A stretch of 6,822 bases of DNA from assembly GCA_025359585.1 (NCBI GenBank), contig JANYFX010000217.1, forward strand, positions 1 through 6,822, written 5' to 3'. Below are positions 1-6,414 of this stretch, piece after piece. The translations under genes and the position numbers were made by a program. How positions within the stretch are numbered: the stretch's first letter is position 1; each line of letters opens with the position of its first letter. The notes beneath the pieces were generated by a model, which saw only the letters and a list, made by a program, of their open reading frames with translations, ran no database searches and was not told the origin of the DNA. The DNA comes from Rhizobacter sp. GTDB taxonomy: Bacteria; Pseudomonadota; Gammaproteobacteria; Burkholderiales; Burkholderiaceae_C.

Positions 1-905
1 CCACCGAGGCGGGTTTGCCGAGGGGAGTGCTCAACATCGTGCACGGTTACGGCACGAACACCGGTGAGCCCTTGTGCAGCCACCCCGACGTGCGCGCGAT
101 CTCGTTCACCGGTTCCACCGCCACCGGCCAGCGCATCGTGAGATCGGCCGGCCTGAAGAAGTTCAGCATGGAACTCGGTGGCAAGAGCCCGTTCGTGGTC
201 TTCGAAGACGCCGACTTCGAACGTGCGCTCGACGCGGCCGTGTTCATGATCTTCTCGAACAACGGCGAACGCTGCACGGCCGGCTCGCGCATCCTGATTC
301 AGAAGTCGATCTACGCCGAGTTCGCCAGACGGTTCGCCGAGCGCGCCAGCCGAATCGCAGTCGGCGACCCGCTGAACGACAACACGCTGATCGGCCCGAT
401 GATCAGCCCGGCGCATCTGGCCAAGGTGCGCAGCTACATCGAACTCGGCCCGAAGGAGGGCGCCACGCTGCTGACCGGCGGCCTCGACGCGCCCGACCTG
501 CCCGACAGCATGCGCCGCGGCAACTTCGTGCGCCCCACCGTCTTCGCCGACGTGCGCAACCGCATGCGCATCGCGCAGGAAGAGATTTTCGGCCCGGTCG
601 CCTGCCTGATCCAGTTCAGCGACGAGGCGGATGCGATCGCGCAGGCCAACGACATTCAATACGGTCTGTCGAGCTACGTGTGGACCGAGAACCTCGGCCG
701 CGCCCACCGCGTGGCCGCGGCCATCGAAGCCGGCATGTGTTTCGTCAACAGCCAGAACGTGCGCGACCTGCGTCAGCCCTTCGGCGGCACCAAGGCTTCG
801 GGCACGGGGCGCGAAGGTGGCACCTGGAGCTACGAGGTGTTCCTGGAGCCTAAGAACGTGGCCGTGTCGCTCGGCTCGCACCACATTCCGCACTGGGGAG
901 TTTGA
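1..905 (+). CDS. hpaE: 5-carboxymethyl-2-hydroxymuconate semialdehyde dehydrogenase, 5'-truncated by window
   Basis: NAD-dependent aldehyde dehydrogenase that oxidises 5-carboxymethyl-2-hydroxymuconate semialdehyde, the ring-cleavage product of homoprotocatechuate, to the dicarboxylate in the cytoplasm. The reading frame is open from base 3, reading TEAGLPRGVLNIVHG, so the gene starts outside the window. A TTG at 15 is an internal Leu codon, not a start. About 300 residues remain of the usual ~490, so roughly the first 190 are missing. Counting from the codon at 15, the Rossmann-type FTGSTATG lies at 31-38, MELGGKSP carries general base Glu53, and NNGERCTAG carries nucleophile Cys87. The 34-residue Glu-Cys spacing is normal for the superfamily. 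EEIFGPV and PFGGTKASGTGREGG follow. The ALDH fold is certain. The substrate is inferred from hpaD, hpaF and hpaH directly downstream. The stop is 2 bases before hpaD. Confidence 0.93.
   Translation, partial: TEAGLPRGVLNIVHGYGTNTGEPLCSHPDVRAISFTGSTATGQRIVRSAGLKKFSMELGGKSPFVVFEDADFERALDAAVFMIFSNNGERCTAGSRILIQKSIYAEFARRFAERASRIAVGDPLNDNTLIGPMISPAHLAKVRSYIELGPKEGATLLTGGLDAPDLPDSMRRGNFVRPTVFADVRNRMRIAQEEIFGPVACLIQFSDEADAIAQANDIQYGLSSYVWTENLGRAHRVAAAIEAGMCFVNSQNVRDLRQPFGGTKASGTGREGGTWSYEVFLEPKNVAVSLGSHHIPHWGV
895..900 (+). promoter_or_regulatory. Ribosome binding site of hpaD
   Basis: GGGGAG lies inside the last codons of hpaE, 7 bases before the ATG at 908. It favours that ATG over the in-frame TTG at 902, which overlaps the hpaE stop and has a 1-base spacing from this site. 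Confidence 0.75.
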
Positions 906-907
906 GC

Positions 908-1771
908 ATGGGCAAGCTGGCACTCGCCGCCAAGATCACGCACGTGCCGTCGATGTATTTGTCGGAACTCGATGGCCCGCACAAGGGCTGCCGTGAGGCC
1001 GCGATCAATGGCCACAAGGAGATCGGCCGGCGCTGCCGCGAACTCGGTGTCGACACCATCGTCGTGTTCGACGTGCACTGGCTCGTCAACTCCGAGTACC
1101 ACCTCAACTGCGCCGAGAAGTTCGAGGGCGTCTACACCAGCAACGAGCTGCCGCACTTCATCAAGAACCTGCCCTACGCCTACCCCGGCAACCCACAACT
1201 CGGCCACCTGATCGCCGACATGGCGAACGAGATGGGTGTGGCCACCCGTGCCCACAGCGACACCACGCTCGAGCTCGAATACGGCACGCTGGTGCCGATG
1301 CGCTACATGAACGCCGACCAGCACTTCAAGGTCGTGTGCGTGTCGGGCTGGTGCATGTGGCACGACCTGCCCACGAGCGAGCGTTTCGGTCTGGCGGTGC
1401 GCAAGGCGATCGAAGAACGTTACGACGGCACGGTGGCGGTGTTCGCCAGCGGCTCGCTCTCGCACCACTTCGCACCGAATGGCCGCGCTCCGGAATTCAT
1501 GCACAAGGTGTTCAGCGAATTCCTCGAGCAGACCGACCGCAACGTGGTCGAGATGTGGAAACGCGGTGAGTGGAAAGCCTTCCTGCAGATGCTGCCGATG
1601 TACAACGAAAAATGCTGGGGCGAAGGCGGCATGCACGACACCGCGATGCTGCTCGGCCTGCTGGGCGGCGAACACTACACGCAAGGCGTGGAGATCGTCA
1701 CGCCATACTTCGGCAGCTCGGGCACGGGGCAGATCAACGCGATCTTCCCGGTGACACCGCTCGTCGCCTGA
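908..1771 (+). CDS. hpaD: 3,4-dihydroxyphenylacetate (homoprotocatechuate) 2,3-dioxygenase, class III extradiol type
   Basis: Fe(II) ring-cleaving dioxygenase that opens homoprotocatechuate to 5-carboxymethyl-2-hydroxymuconate semialdehyde, the committed step of the pathway. The 287-residue protein matches enterobacterial HpaD (about 283 aa) as I remember it. It opens with MGKLALAAKITHVPSMYLSE and has conserved blocks GVDTIVVFD, FEGVYTSNELPHF, VPMRYMN, DGTVAVFASGSLSH, MHDTAMLLG and SSGTGQ. In this LigB-superfamily fold the iron ligands are two His and one Glu; the visible candidates are His12 (ITH), His57 (FDVHW) and Glu239 (GEGGMHD). It is unrelated to the vicinal-oxygen-chelate homoprotocatechuate dioxygenases (HpcB/HPCD type). 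The ATG at 908 has a good ribosome site and gives the family N-terminus exactly. It sits 2 bases after hpaE and 24 before hpaF. Confidence 0.96.
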   Translation: MGKLALAAKITHVPSMYLSELDGPHKGCREAAINGHKEIGRRCRELGVDTIVVFDVHWLVNSEYHLNCAEKFEGVYTSNELPHFIKNLPYAYPGNPQLGHLIADMANEMGVATRAHSDTTLELEYGTLVPMRYMNADQHFKVVCVSGWCMWHDLPTSERFGLAVRKAIEERYDGTVAVFASGSLSHHFAPNGRAPEFMHKVFSEFLEQTDRNVVEMWKRGEWKAFLQMLPMYNEKCWGEGGMHDTAMLLGLLGGEHYTQGVEIVTPYFGSSGTGQINAIFPVTPLVA

Positions 1772-1795
1772 ACACGCCACAAGGAAACCCACACC

Positions 1796-2200
1796 ATGCC
1801 GCACCTCACCATCCACTACAGCGGCAACCTCGACTCGCAGGCCAACATGGGCGCGCTGTGCCGCAGCCTCGCCGACACCATGCTCGAACAGGTCGACGAA
1901 GCCGGTGTGGCGGTGTTCCCACCCGGTGGCACACGCGTGCTGGCCTTCCCGGCGCGCAGCTTCGCGATCGCCGACGGCAAGCAGGACTACGCCTTCGCCT
2001 ACCTCAACCTGCGCATGGGCCGCGGCCGCGGCGAAGCCACGCAGCAGCGGATCGGCGCCGCCTTGCTGGCCGCTGCCAAGGAGTTCTTCGACCCGATCCA
2101 GGCGCGCCGGTTGGTCGGTGTGACCTTGCAGATCGACGTGGGCAACGAGGTCTTCGACGGCAAGCTGAACAACATCCACCCGCTCTTCAAGAAGGACTGA
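1796..2200 (+). CDS. hpaF: 5-carboxymethyl-2-hydroxymuconate delta-isomerase
   Basis: Tautomerase-superfamily enzyme that isomerises 5-carboxymethyl-2-hydroxymuconate to its oxo form before decarboxylation by HpaG. The 134-residue protein (usual length about 126) begins Met-Pro-His. In this family Met is removed and the N-terminal Pro is the catalytic base, and the Pro is present. The ADGKQDYAFAYLNLRMGRGR block and the closing NNIHPLFKK match the family (ADGQHDYAF and NNVHALFK in the enterobacterial protein). GTRVLAFPARS in the middle carries arginines likely to act in substrate binding. AAGGAAA at 1781-1787, 8 bases before the ATG, sets the start. The gap to hpaH is 2 bases, with the hpaH ribosome site inside the end of this gene. 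A longer open frame overlapping it from 1570 is only an upstream extension of hpaH. Confidence 0.94.
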   Translation: MPHLTIHYSGNLDSQANMGALCRSLADTMLEQVDEAGVAVFPPGGTRVLAFPARSFAIADGKQDYAFAYLNLRMGRGRGEATQQRIGAALLAAAKEFFDPIQARRLVGVTLQIDVGNEVFDGKLNNIHPLFKKD

Positions 2201-2202
2201 AC

Positions 2203-3006
2203 ATGTTGTCGCAAGACACCATCAACGAACTGGCCCGCGAGCTGTACGCGGCGCGCAAGAGCCGCACGCAGGTGCGGCACTTCTCGAAGCGGTTTCCCGA
2301 CATGACGGTCGACGACGGCTACGCGATTCAACGCGCCTGGGTCGCGCTCGAGGTGAAAGACGGCCGCACGGTCAAGGGCCGCAAGATCGGCCTGACCTCG
2401 CGCGCGATGCAGCAGGCGAGCCAGATCGACGAGCCCGATTTCGCGCCGCTGATGGACGACATGTTCTTTGCGCAAGGCACCGACATCCCGATCAGCCGCT
2501 TCATCGCACCGCGTGTCGAAGTGGAGCTGGCCTTCATCCTCGGCAAGCCGCTCAAGGGGCCGGGCGCCACCTTGTTCGACGTGCTCTCGGCCACCGACTA
2601 CGTGACCCCCGCGATCGAGATCATCGACGCGCGCATCGAGCAGTTCGACCGCGAGACCAAGGTGATGCGCAAGGTCTTCGACACGATCAGCGACTTCGCC
2701 GCCAACGCCGGCATCGTGCTCGGTGGCCGGCCGGTGAAGCCGACCGAGGTCGATCTGCGCTGGGTCGGTGCCTTGCTCTACAAGAACGGCGTGATCGAAG
2801 AGACCGGCCTCGCCGCGGGTGTGCTGAACCACCCGGCCAACGGTGTGGCGTGGCTCGCCAACAAGATCGCGCCTTTCGACGAACAGTTGAACGCCGGCGA
2901 CGTGGTGCTGGCCGGCTCCTTCACGCGCCCGACGGCAGCGCAGGCCGGCGACAACTTCCACGTCGACTACGGCCCGCTCGGCTCGGTCGCGTTCCGCTTC
3001 GTTTGA
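2203..3006 (+). CDS. hpaH: 2-oxo-hept-4-ene-1,7-dioate hydratase (homoprotocatechuate pathway)
   Basis: Hydratase of the MhpD/HpcG group of the fumarylacetoacetate-hydrolase-like superfamily. It adds water to the 2-oxo-heptenedioate made by HpaG, giving the hydroxy-oxo acid that the aldolase then splits. The length, 267 residues, equals enterobacterial HpaH. Metal-binding carboxylates of this family are Glu106, Glu108 and Glu139, and all three are present (RVEVELAF and AIEIIDA). Other conserved blocks are KGRKIGLTS, the DDMFF motif, FDTISDFAANAG, GVLNHPANGVAWLANK, SFTRP and FHVDYG. The frame is open back to 1570, but the protein homology begins at the ATG at 2203, which has AAGGA at 2192-2196. 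The gene follows hpaF by 2 bases and precedes the adducin-like gene by 17. Confidence 0.95.
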   Translation: MLSQDTINELARELYAARKSRTQVRHFSKRFPDMTVDDGYAIQRAWVALEVKDGRTVKGRKIGLTSRAMQQASQIDEPDFAPLMDDMFFAQGTDIPISRFIAPRVEVELAFILGKPLKGPGATLFDVLSATDYVTPAIEIIDARIEQFDRETKVMRKVFDTISDFAANAGIVLGGRPVKPTEVDLRWVGALLYKNGVIEETGLAAGVLNHPANGVAWLANKIAPFDEQLNAGDVVLAGSFTRPTAAQAGDNFHVDYGPLGSVAFRFV

Positions 3007-3023
3007 GAGCCGAGGCACATGCC

Positions 3024-3776
3024 ATGACCACAACAGCGAACAAGCCCGGCGAAGCCGAATGGTCCGCGCGCGTGCAGCTCGCAGCCGCCTACCGCATCTT
3101 CGACCACCTGGGCTGGGGCGAGCTGATCTACAACCACATCTCGATGCGCGTGCCCGGGCCCGACGCACACTTCCTGCTGAACCCGTTCGGCCTGCACTAC
3201 AGCGAAGTGCGCGCGTCGAACCTGGTGAAGGTCGACGTGAAGGGAAACCTGATCGGCGAGAGCGACTGGCCCATCAACCCGGCCGGGTTCACCTTCCACG
3301 GCAAGATCCACGAAACGTTGCCCGACGCGCACTGCGTGATGCACGTGCACACCACGCCGACCATGGCCGTGTGCTGCCTCGACGAAGGCCTGAGCTACAC
3401 CAACTTCTACGCCGCGCAGCTGTTCGGCAAGGTCGCGTACCACGAGTTCGAGGGCATCACGGTGCACGCCGACGAAGGCGAGCGCATTCTCGCCAGCGCC
3501 GGCGGCAAACAGGTGCTGCTGCTGCGCAACCACGGCCCGGTGACCATCGGCCACACGCTGGCCCAGGCCTTCGGTTTGATGTGGCTGCTGAACCGCGCCT
3601 GCGAAGTGCAGCTCGCCACGCTCTCGATGGGCCAACCGCGTGCCATCGCGCAGCCGGTGCTCGAAGGCTGCGTGCGCGATTCGCTGCAGTTCGACCCGCG
3701 TTTCGGCGCGGGGCAGGACGCGTTCGATGCGCTGCAGCGCATCGTGGACCGGATCGATCCGGGGTATCGGAACTGA
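3024..3776 (+). CDS. Class II aldolase/adducin family protein in the position of the pathway aldolase
   Basis: A 250-residue protein of the AraD/fuculose-phosphate aldolase/adducin fold. Seen: QLAAAYRIFDHLGWGELIYNHIS (12-residue core LGWGELIYNHIS at 29-40), LNPFGLHYSEVRASNLVKVD at 52-71, HVHTTP at 107-112 and LLRNHG at 166-171. His107, His109 and His170 match the three zinc-binding histidines of the family. The residue four before FH in FHGKIHE, which is the catalytic Glu73 of fuculose-phosphate aldolase, is Gly88 here (NPAGFTFH). This is typical of the adducin-like branch, whose chemistry is mostly unknown. The start at 3024 follows CGAGG at 3011-3015; the frame extends upstream to 2850 but there only overlaps hpaH. 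With 17 bases to hpaH it belongs to the operon. Whether it replaces HpaI, which would yield pyruvate and succinate semialdehyde, is inference. It could be an accessory gene with another substrate. Confidence 0.85.
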   Translation: MTTTANKPGEAEWSARVQLAAAYRIFDHLGWGELIYNHISMRVPGPDAHFLLNPFGLHYSEVRASNLVKVDVKGNLIGESDWPINPAGFTFHGKIHETLPDAHCVMHVHTTPTMAVCCLDEGLSYTNFYAAQLFGKVAYHEFEGITVHADEGERILASAGGKQVLLLRNHGPVTIGHTLAQAFGLMWLLNRACEVQLATLSMGQPRAIAQPVLEGCVRDSLQFDPRFGAGQDAFDALQRIVDRIDPGYRN

Positions 3777-3798
3777 GGCCAGCCCACGAGCGTGCTCC

Positions 3799-5022
3799 TC
3801 ATCTTGGCGAGCTCGCAGCCGATCCGGCCGTCACCTCGTCATCGACGCTCTTCTGCACCGCTCGATAGAAGGCTTCCCGCGCCGGGCCGGCAACCGGGTC
3901 ACGCGCTCCGCCGCCCCAGTTGGCATTGGAGACGATGACCAATCTGCGCTTCGGGTCGATGAAGATGCCCTGGCCGAAGATGCCACGCGCGGCAAAGCTG
4001 CCGTCGGTGTAGGTCCACCACTGGTAGCCATAACCTCGGCCGGGCTGGCCGATGTCGATGCGCTCGGTCGTGGCCTCGTGCAGCCAGCCTTCGGGCACGA
4101 TGCTCTGGCCGTTGACACGCGCACCGTTCAGAATGAAGAGCCCGAAACGCGCGAAGTCGCGTGACGCGGCCTGCAGGCAGCAGCCGCTGATCTCCTGCCC
4201 GGTGCGGCTGAGCAGCCAGGTGGCTTGTTGCTCCATGCCGGCCGGCCCCCAGACCTTTTCGGACAGGTAGGCCGACAAGCTCTTCTTCGTCGCCTGGCTG
4301 ACCAGAACGCCGACGAGGTTGGTCTCGCCGGTGCTGTAGTTCCAGCGGGTGCCGGCCGGCACGTCGCGCTTCAGGCGGCGCAGGTAGCTCACGGTCGCGT
4401 CCACGCCTTCCTCGGGCTTGTGGTTGTTGAAGCGCGCCACGTCGGAGTTCGGGTCGGCGTAGTCTTCGTTCCAGCGCACGCCCGAGCTCATCGTCAGAAG
4501 CTGGCGGATGCTCACGTCGTCGTAGGCCGAGCCTTTCATCTGCGGGAGGTAGTCGCTGACCTTGTCGTCCATGCTGCGAATGTGGCCGTCGCGCAGCGCC
4601 GCACCCACCAGCGTGGAGCTCATCGACTTGGCCACCGAAAAACTTGTCCAGCGCCCGCTGCCGTCGAAGCCGAGGCCGTAGCGCTCGAGCCGCAGCTTGC
4701 CGTCGTGCACGACCAGAAGGGCGGCGCTGCGCTGGCCGGCCATGTAGGCATCGACATCGAGCGGCAGCGCAAGCGCCGGCCCCGGCGGCAGCGGCGTCGG
4801 CGTGCCACCGGCCGCCACGACGTGCGACTTCGCCAGCACCGGCAAGCGGTCGAGTGCGCGAAATGCCGCATCACGCTGCGGCTGGCTCCAGAACAGCAGG
4901 TCGCGGTTGGTCGGCAGCGCCGCCAGCAGGCCGCGGGTCTCCTTGTCGAGGCTGAACCAAGTGGCAGCGCCGGCCACCACCAGGGCAGCCAGCGAGCCGA
5001 GCGCGATCTTCTTGAGCTTCAT
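3799..5022 (-). CDS. Membrane-anchored serine hydrolase, beta-lactamase/6-aminohexanoate-dimer hydrolase family
   Basis: A 407-residue serine hydrolase of the class C beta-lactamase/DD-peptidase fold (COG1680 type). The N-terminus MKLKK followed by a hydrophobic stretch at about 6-23 and no lipobox Cys suggests a signal anchor and a periplasmic catalytic domain. The Ser-x-x-Lys motif is SVAK at 129-132 (nucleophile Ser129, Lys132). The Tyr motif is YST with Tyr229, where many relatives have YSN. The third motif is RGIFGQGIF at 346-354, in place of the Lys-Thr-Gly of true beta-lactamases. This set resembles NylB-like and other esterase/amidase members, so a resistance role is not implied, and the substrate is unknown. 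The start at 5022 was chosen because it follows GGAG on the - strand and begins the signal anchor; a GTG-type or longer start up to 5067 is less likely. It converges with the preceding gene across 22 bases. Confidence 0.88.
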   Translation of the reverse strand: MKLKKIALGSLAALVVAGAATWFSLDKETRGLLAALPTNRDLLFWSQPQRDAAFRALDRLPVLAKSHVVAAGGTPTPLPPGPALALPLDVDAYMAGQRSAALLVVHDGKLRLERYGLGFDGSGRWTSFSVAKSMSSTLVGAALRDGHIRSMDDKVSDYLPQMKGSAYDDVSIRQLLTMSSGVRWNEDYADPNSDVARFNNHKPEEGVDATVSYLRRLKRDVPAGTRWNYSTGETNLVGVLVSQATKKSLSAYLSEKVWGPAGMEQQATWLLSRTGQEISGCCLQAASRDFARFGLFILNGARVNGQSIVPEGWLHEATTERIDIGQPGRGYGYQWWTYTDGSFAARGIFGQGIFIDPKRRLVIVSNANWGGGARDPVAGPAREAFYRAVQKSVDDEVTAGSAASSPR

Positions 5023-5029
5023 CGTGGTA

Positions 5030-5033
5030 CTCC
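5030..5033 (-). promoter_or_regulatory. Ribosome binding site of the serine hydrolase
   Basis: On the - strand GGAG stands 7 bases before the ATG at 5022. It supports that start over the in-frame extension that runs to 5067. Confidence 0.6.
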
Positions 5034-5076
5034 GCAGAAGTCGGATTGCAGTTGTGTCATCGGACAAGGCCAGCGG

Positions 5077-5103
5077 ATTGTGACGGCGCCAAGCGCCGAC
5101 AAT
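5077..5103. promoter_or_regulatory. Bulged inverted repeat in the divergent spacer
   Basis: The 110-base spacer between the divergent hydrolase and Sel1 genes holds ATTGT (5077-5081), two unpaired bases GA, CGGCGC (5084-5089), loop CAA, GCGCCG (5093-5098) and ACAAT (5099-5103). The arms pair over 6 + 5 bases with a 2-base bulge. There is no T-tract, so it does not look like an intrinsic terminator. It lies 30 bases before the Sel1 ATG and 55 before the hydrolase ATG, so it could be an operator or 5'-leader hairpin. The 3' arm ends in GACAAT, similar to a -10 box, but I could not pair it with a good -35. No protein is assigned to it. Confidence 0.3.
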
Positions 5104-5132
5104 GCGCAGATTCCGATCCCGACGTGCGCCCC

Positions 5133-5903
5133 ATGCCGACCCCGCCTGTTCCAGAAGCCCCTTCTTCGCTGCGCGATCTGGCGCAGCTCAGCGCCGCGCA
5201 ATGGTCGGCCGTGCTGCTGGCCGAACCGCCACACGCTGCCGGCTGGATGGCCGCTGCGGCCCGCCTCGGCCACGCGAATGCGCAGGCCGTGTGGGGCCAG
5301 TGGCTGCTCGACGGCCACGGCACGCAGCGCAACCCGACGGCCGCGCTGAGCTGGTTCGAATCGGCGGCACGGCAGGGCCACGCGATGGGCATGAACATGG
5401 CGGGGCGTTGCCACGAAAACGGCTGGGGCACGCACGTCGATCTGGCCGCTGCGCTCGCCCGGTACCGGCAGGCCGCGGCGCAGAAGCTCGATGCCGGCCT
5501 CTACAACCTGGCGAACCAGTTCGCTGCCGGCAAGAGCGTGCCGCAGGACCATGCCCAGGCCTTGGCCTTGTACCGACAGGCGGCCGAGCAGGGCCACGCG
5601 AAGTCGATGACCAAGATCGGCCGTTATCACGAGGACGGGCTGGTGGTCGGGAAAGACCTCGAGGCCGCCTTCGTCTGCTACGAAAAAGCCGCGCGGGGTG
5701 GCGACTTCCGCGGCCAATTCTGCCTCGCCGGCATGCTGGCGGCGCAGGGCCGCACCGAGCAGGCGCTGGCCTGGCTGCGCAAGGTGCCGCTGACCGCCAC
5801 ACCTGGCTTCCGCGAAGAGGCGGGTCGCGCGCTGTTGCAGTCGCCACACGAGGAATTCAGGCGCATCGGCGAGCAGATGCTGGCCAGAGCGACGGCGGCC
5901 TGA
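5133..5903 (+). CDS. Sel1-repeat (TPR-like) protein
   Basis: A 256-residue protein with no signal peptide or membrane segment, so probably cytoplasmic. After a lead segment (1-45) come four repeats of exactly 36 residues at 46-81, 82-117, 118-153 and 154-189. Each has the Sel1 pattern: Gly/His at the start, a Gly-containing turn, then (Tyr/Trp)-x-x-x-Ala-Ala-x-x-Gly. A degenerate fifth repeat begins at 190 (GDFRGQF, AWLRKVP). Sel1 repeats form alpha-alpha superhelices that bind proteins, so a scaffold role is likely; the partner is unknown. From memory it resembles the Sel1 protein often found beside the PiuC hydroxylase and a TonB-dependent siderophore receptor (PA4516-like), but neither neighbour is here. 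The ATG at 5133 was chosen because the similarity begins there; no strong ribosome site is visible, and starts back to 5046 are possible but low in family-like sequence. Confidence 0.85.
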   Translation: MPTPPVPEAPSSLRDLAQLSAAQWSAVLLAEPPHAAGWMAAAARLGHANAQAVWGQWLLDGHGTQRNPTAALSWFESAARQGHAMGMNMAGRCHENGWGTHVDLAAALARYRQAAAQKLDAGLYNLANQFAAGKSVPQDHAQALALYRQAAEQGHAKSMTKIGRYHEDGLVVGKDLEAAFVCYEKAARGGDFRGQFCLAGMLAAQGRTEQALAWLRKVPLTATPGFREEAGRALLQSPHEEFRRIGEQMLARATAA

Positions 5904-5937
5904 AGCGGCGCGCGTGCCACCGGCCGTTCCGACACTT

Positions 5938-6414
5938 TCAGTGCGCCGCAGCCGACTGCGGCAGCCCGCGGCCGGTTTCGAGGAAGGTCTTCAGATTCGA
6001 CAGAACCTTCGGCCAGCCGCCGGAGACGCCGGAGAACATGTCGGGGTCGCGCTCGAGTTCGTCGTGCGTGACCGTCAAACGGACGAGCGCGTCGCCATAC
6101 GGTTCGATGTCGAAGCTGACGCGCGAGTGCTTCGAATCGTCCTCGGCGTCGTTCGGTCGGGCCCAGGTGAACACGAGGCGGCGCGGCGGCGTGGACTCGA
6201 CGACCTTGCCGACGATGTCGACCGTGCCGCTGCCGTCGGCGCGGGTGTGCGCCCAGCGGGAACCGGGCTTCCAGTCCGACACGTTCACGCGTGCACAGCC
6301 GGCCACCGGGTCGAGCCACCACTCGCGCATCAGGTCGACTTCGATCAACGCGCGCCATGCCTTCTCGGGCGTGGTGGCGATGTAGGTCACGTAAACGTAA
6401 TCAGGTTTTTTCAT
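5938..6414 (-). CDS. SRPBCC (AHSA1/CalC-like) domain protein
   Basis: A 158-residue single-domain protein of the START/Bet v1-like helix-grip fold, in the COG3832 group. Seen: VYVTYIATTPEKAWRALIE at 7-25, EWWLDP at 31-36, WKPGSRWAH at 48-56, the beta-strand pair VDIVGKVVESTPPRRLVFTW at 65-84, VRLTVTHDEL at 111-120 and the long C-terminal helix GGWPKVLSNLKTFLE at 132-146. Such proteins enclose a hydrophobic ligand cavity, and the ligand here is unknown. The ATG at 6414 was chosen over a GTG at 6423 because GGAAGG ends exactly 8 bases before it, whereas the GTG overlaps that site. The gene overlaps the 3' end of the ArsR gene by 14 bases, so translation is probably coupled and the regulator probably controls this operon. 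ArsR-SRPBCC pairs are common in proteobacteria. The stop converges with the Sel1 gene across 34 bases that show no clear terminator. Confidence 0.88.
   Translation of the reverse strand: MKKPDYVYVTYIATTPEKAWRALIEVDLMREWWLDPVAGCARVNVSDWKPGSRWAHTRADGSGTVDIVGKVVESTPPRRLVFTWARPNDAEDDSKHSRVSFDIEPYGDALVRLTVTHDELERDPDMFSGVSGGWPKVLSNLKTFLETGRGLPQSAAAH

Noticed and set aside
902..907. TTG at 902 as the hpaD start
   Set aside because: It lies only 1 base after the GGGGAG site, and the ATG at 908 gives the exact family N-terminus.
830..2179. 449-codon open frame on the - strand across hpaD and hpaF
   Set aside because: It is antisense to two certain genes, low in complexity (Val, His, Arg, Ala rich), shows no family motif, and is explained by high GC at third codon positions.
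1570..2202. Apparent N-terminal extension giving a 478-residue HpaH fusion
   Set aside because: The extension is out of frame with hpaD and hpaF, is Arg/Pro/His-rich junk, and HpaH family similarity begins exactly at the ATG at 2203, which has its own ribosome site.
1999..3168. 389-codon open frame on the - strand across hpaH
   Set aside because: Antisense shadow of hpaH and its neighbours with Arg-rich, motif-free translation.
3788..3816. Possible bidirectional terminator between the convergent genes (GAGC-GT-GCTC and the palindrome GCGAGCTCGC)
   Set aside because: The first stem is only 4 bp; the second is a loop-less palindrome inside the hydrolase coding end; neither has a T-tract.
4225..5349. 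374-codon + strand open frame opposite the serine hydrolase
   Set aside because: It is antisense to a gene with clear SxxK and Tyr motifs and has no recognisable domain.
5904..5937. Possible terminator between the Sel1 and SRPBCC genes
   Set aside because: Only short imperfect GC pairings and no T-tract, so it is not supportable.
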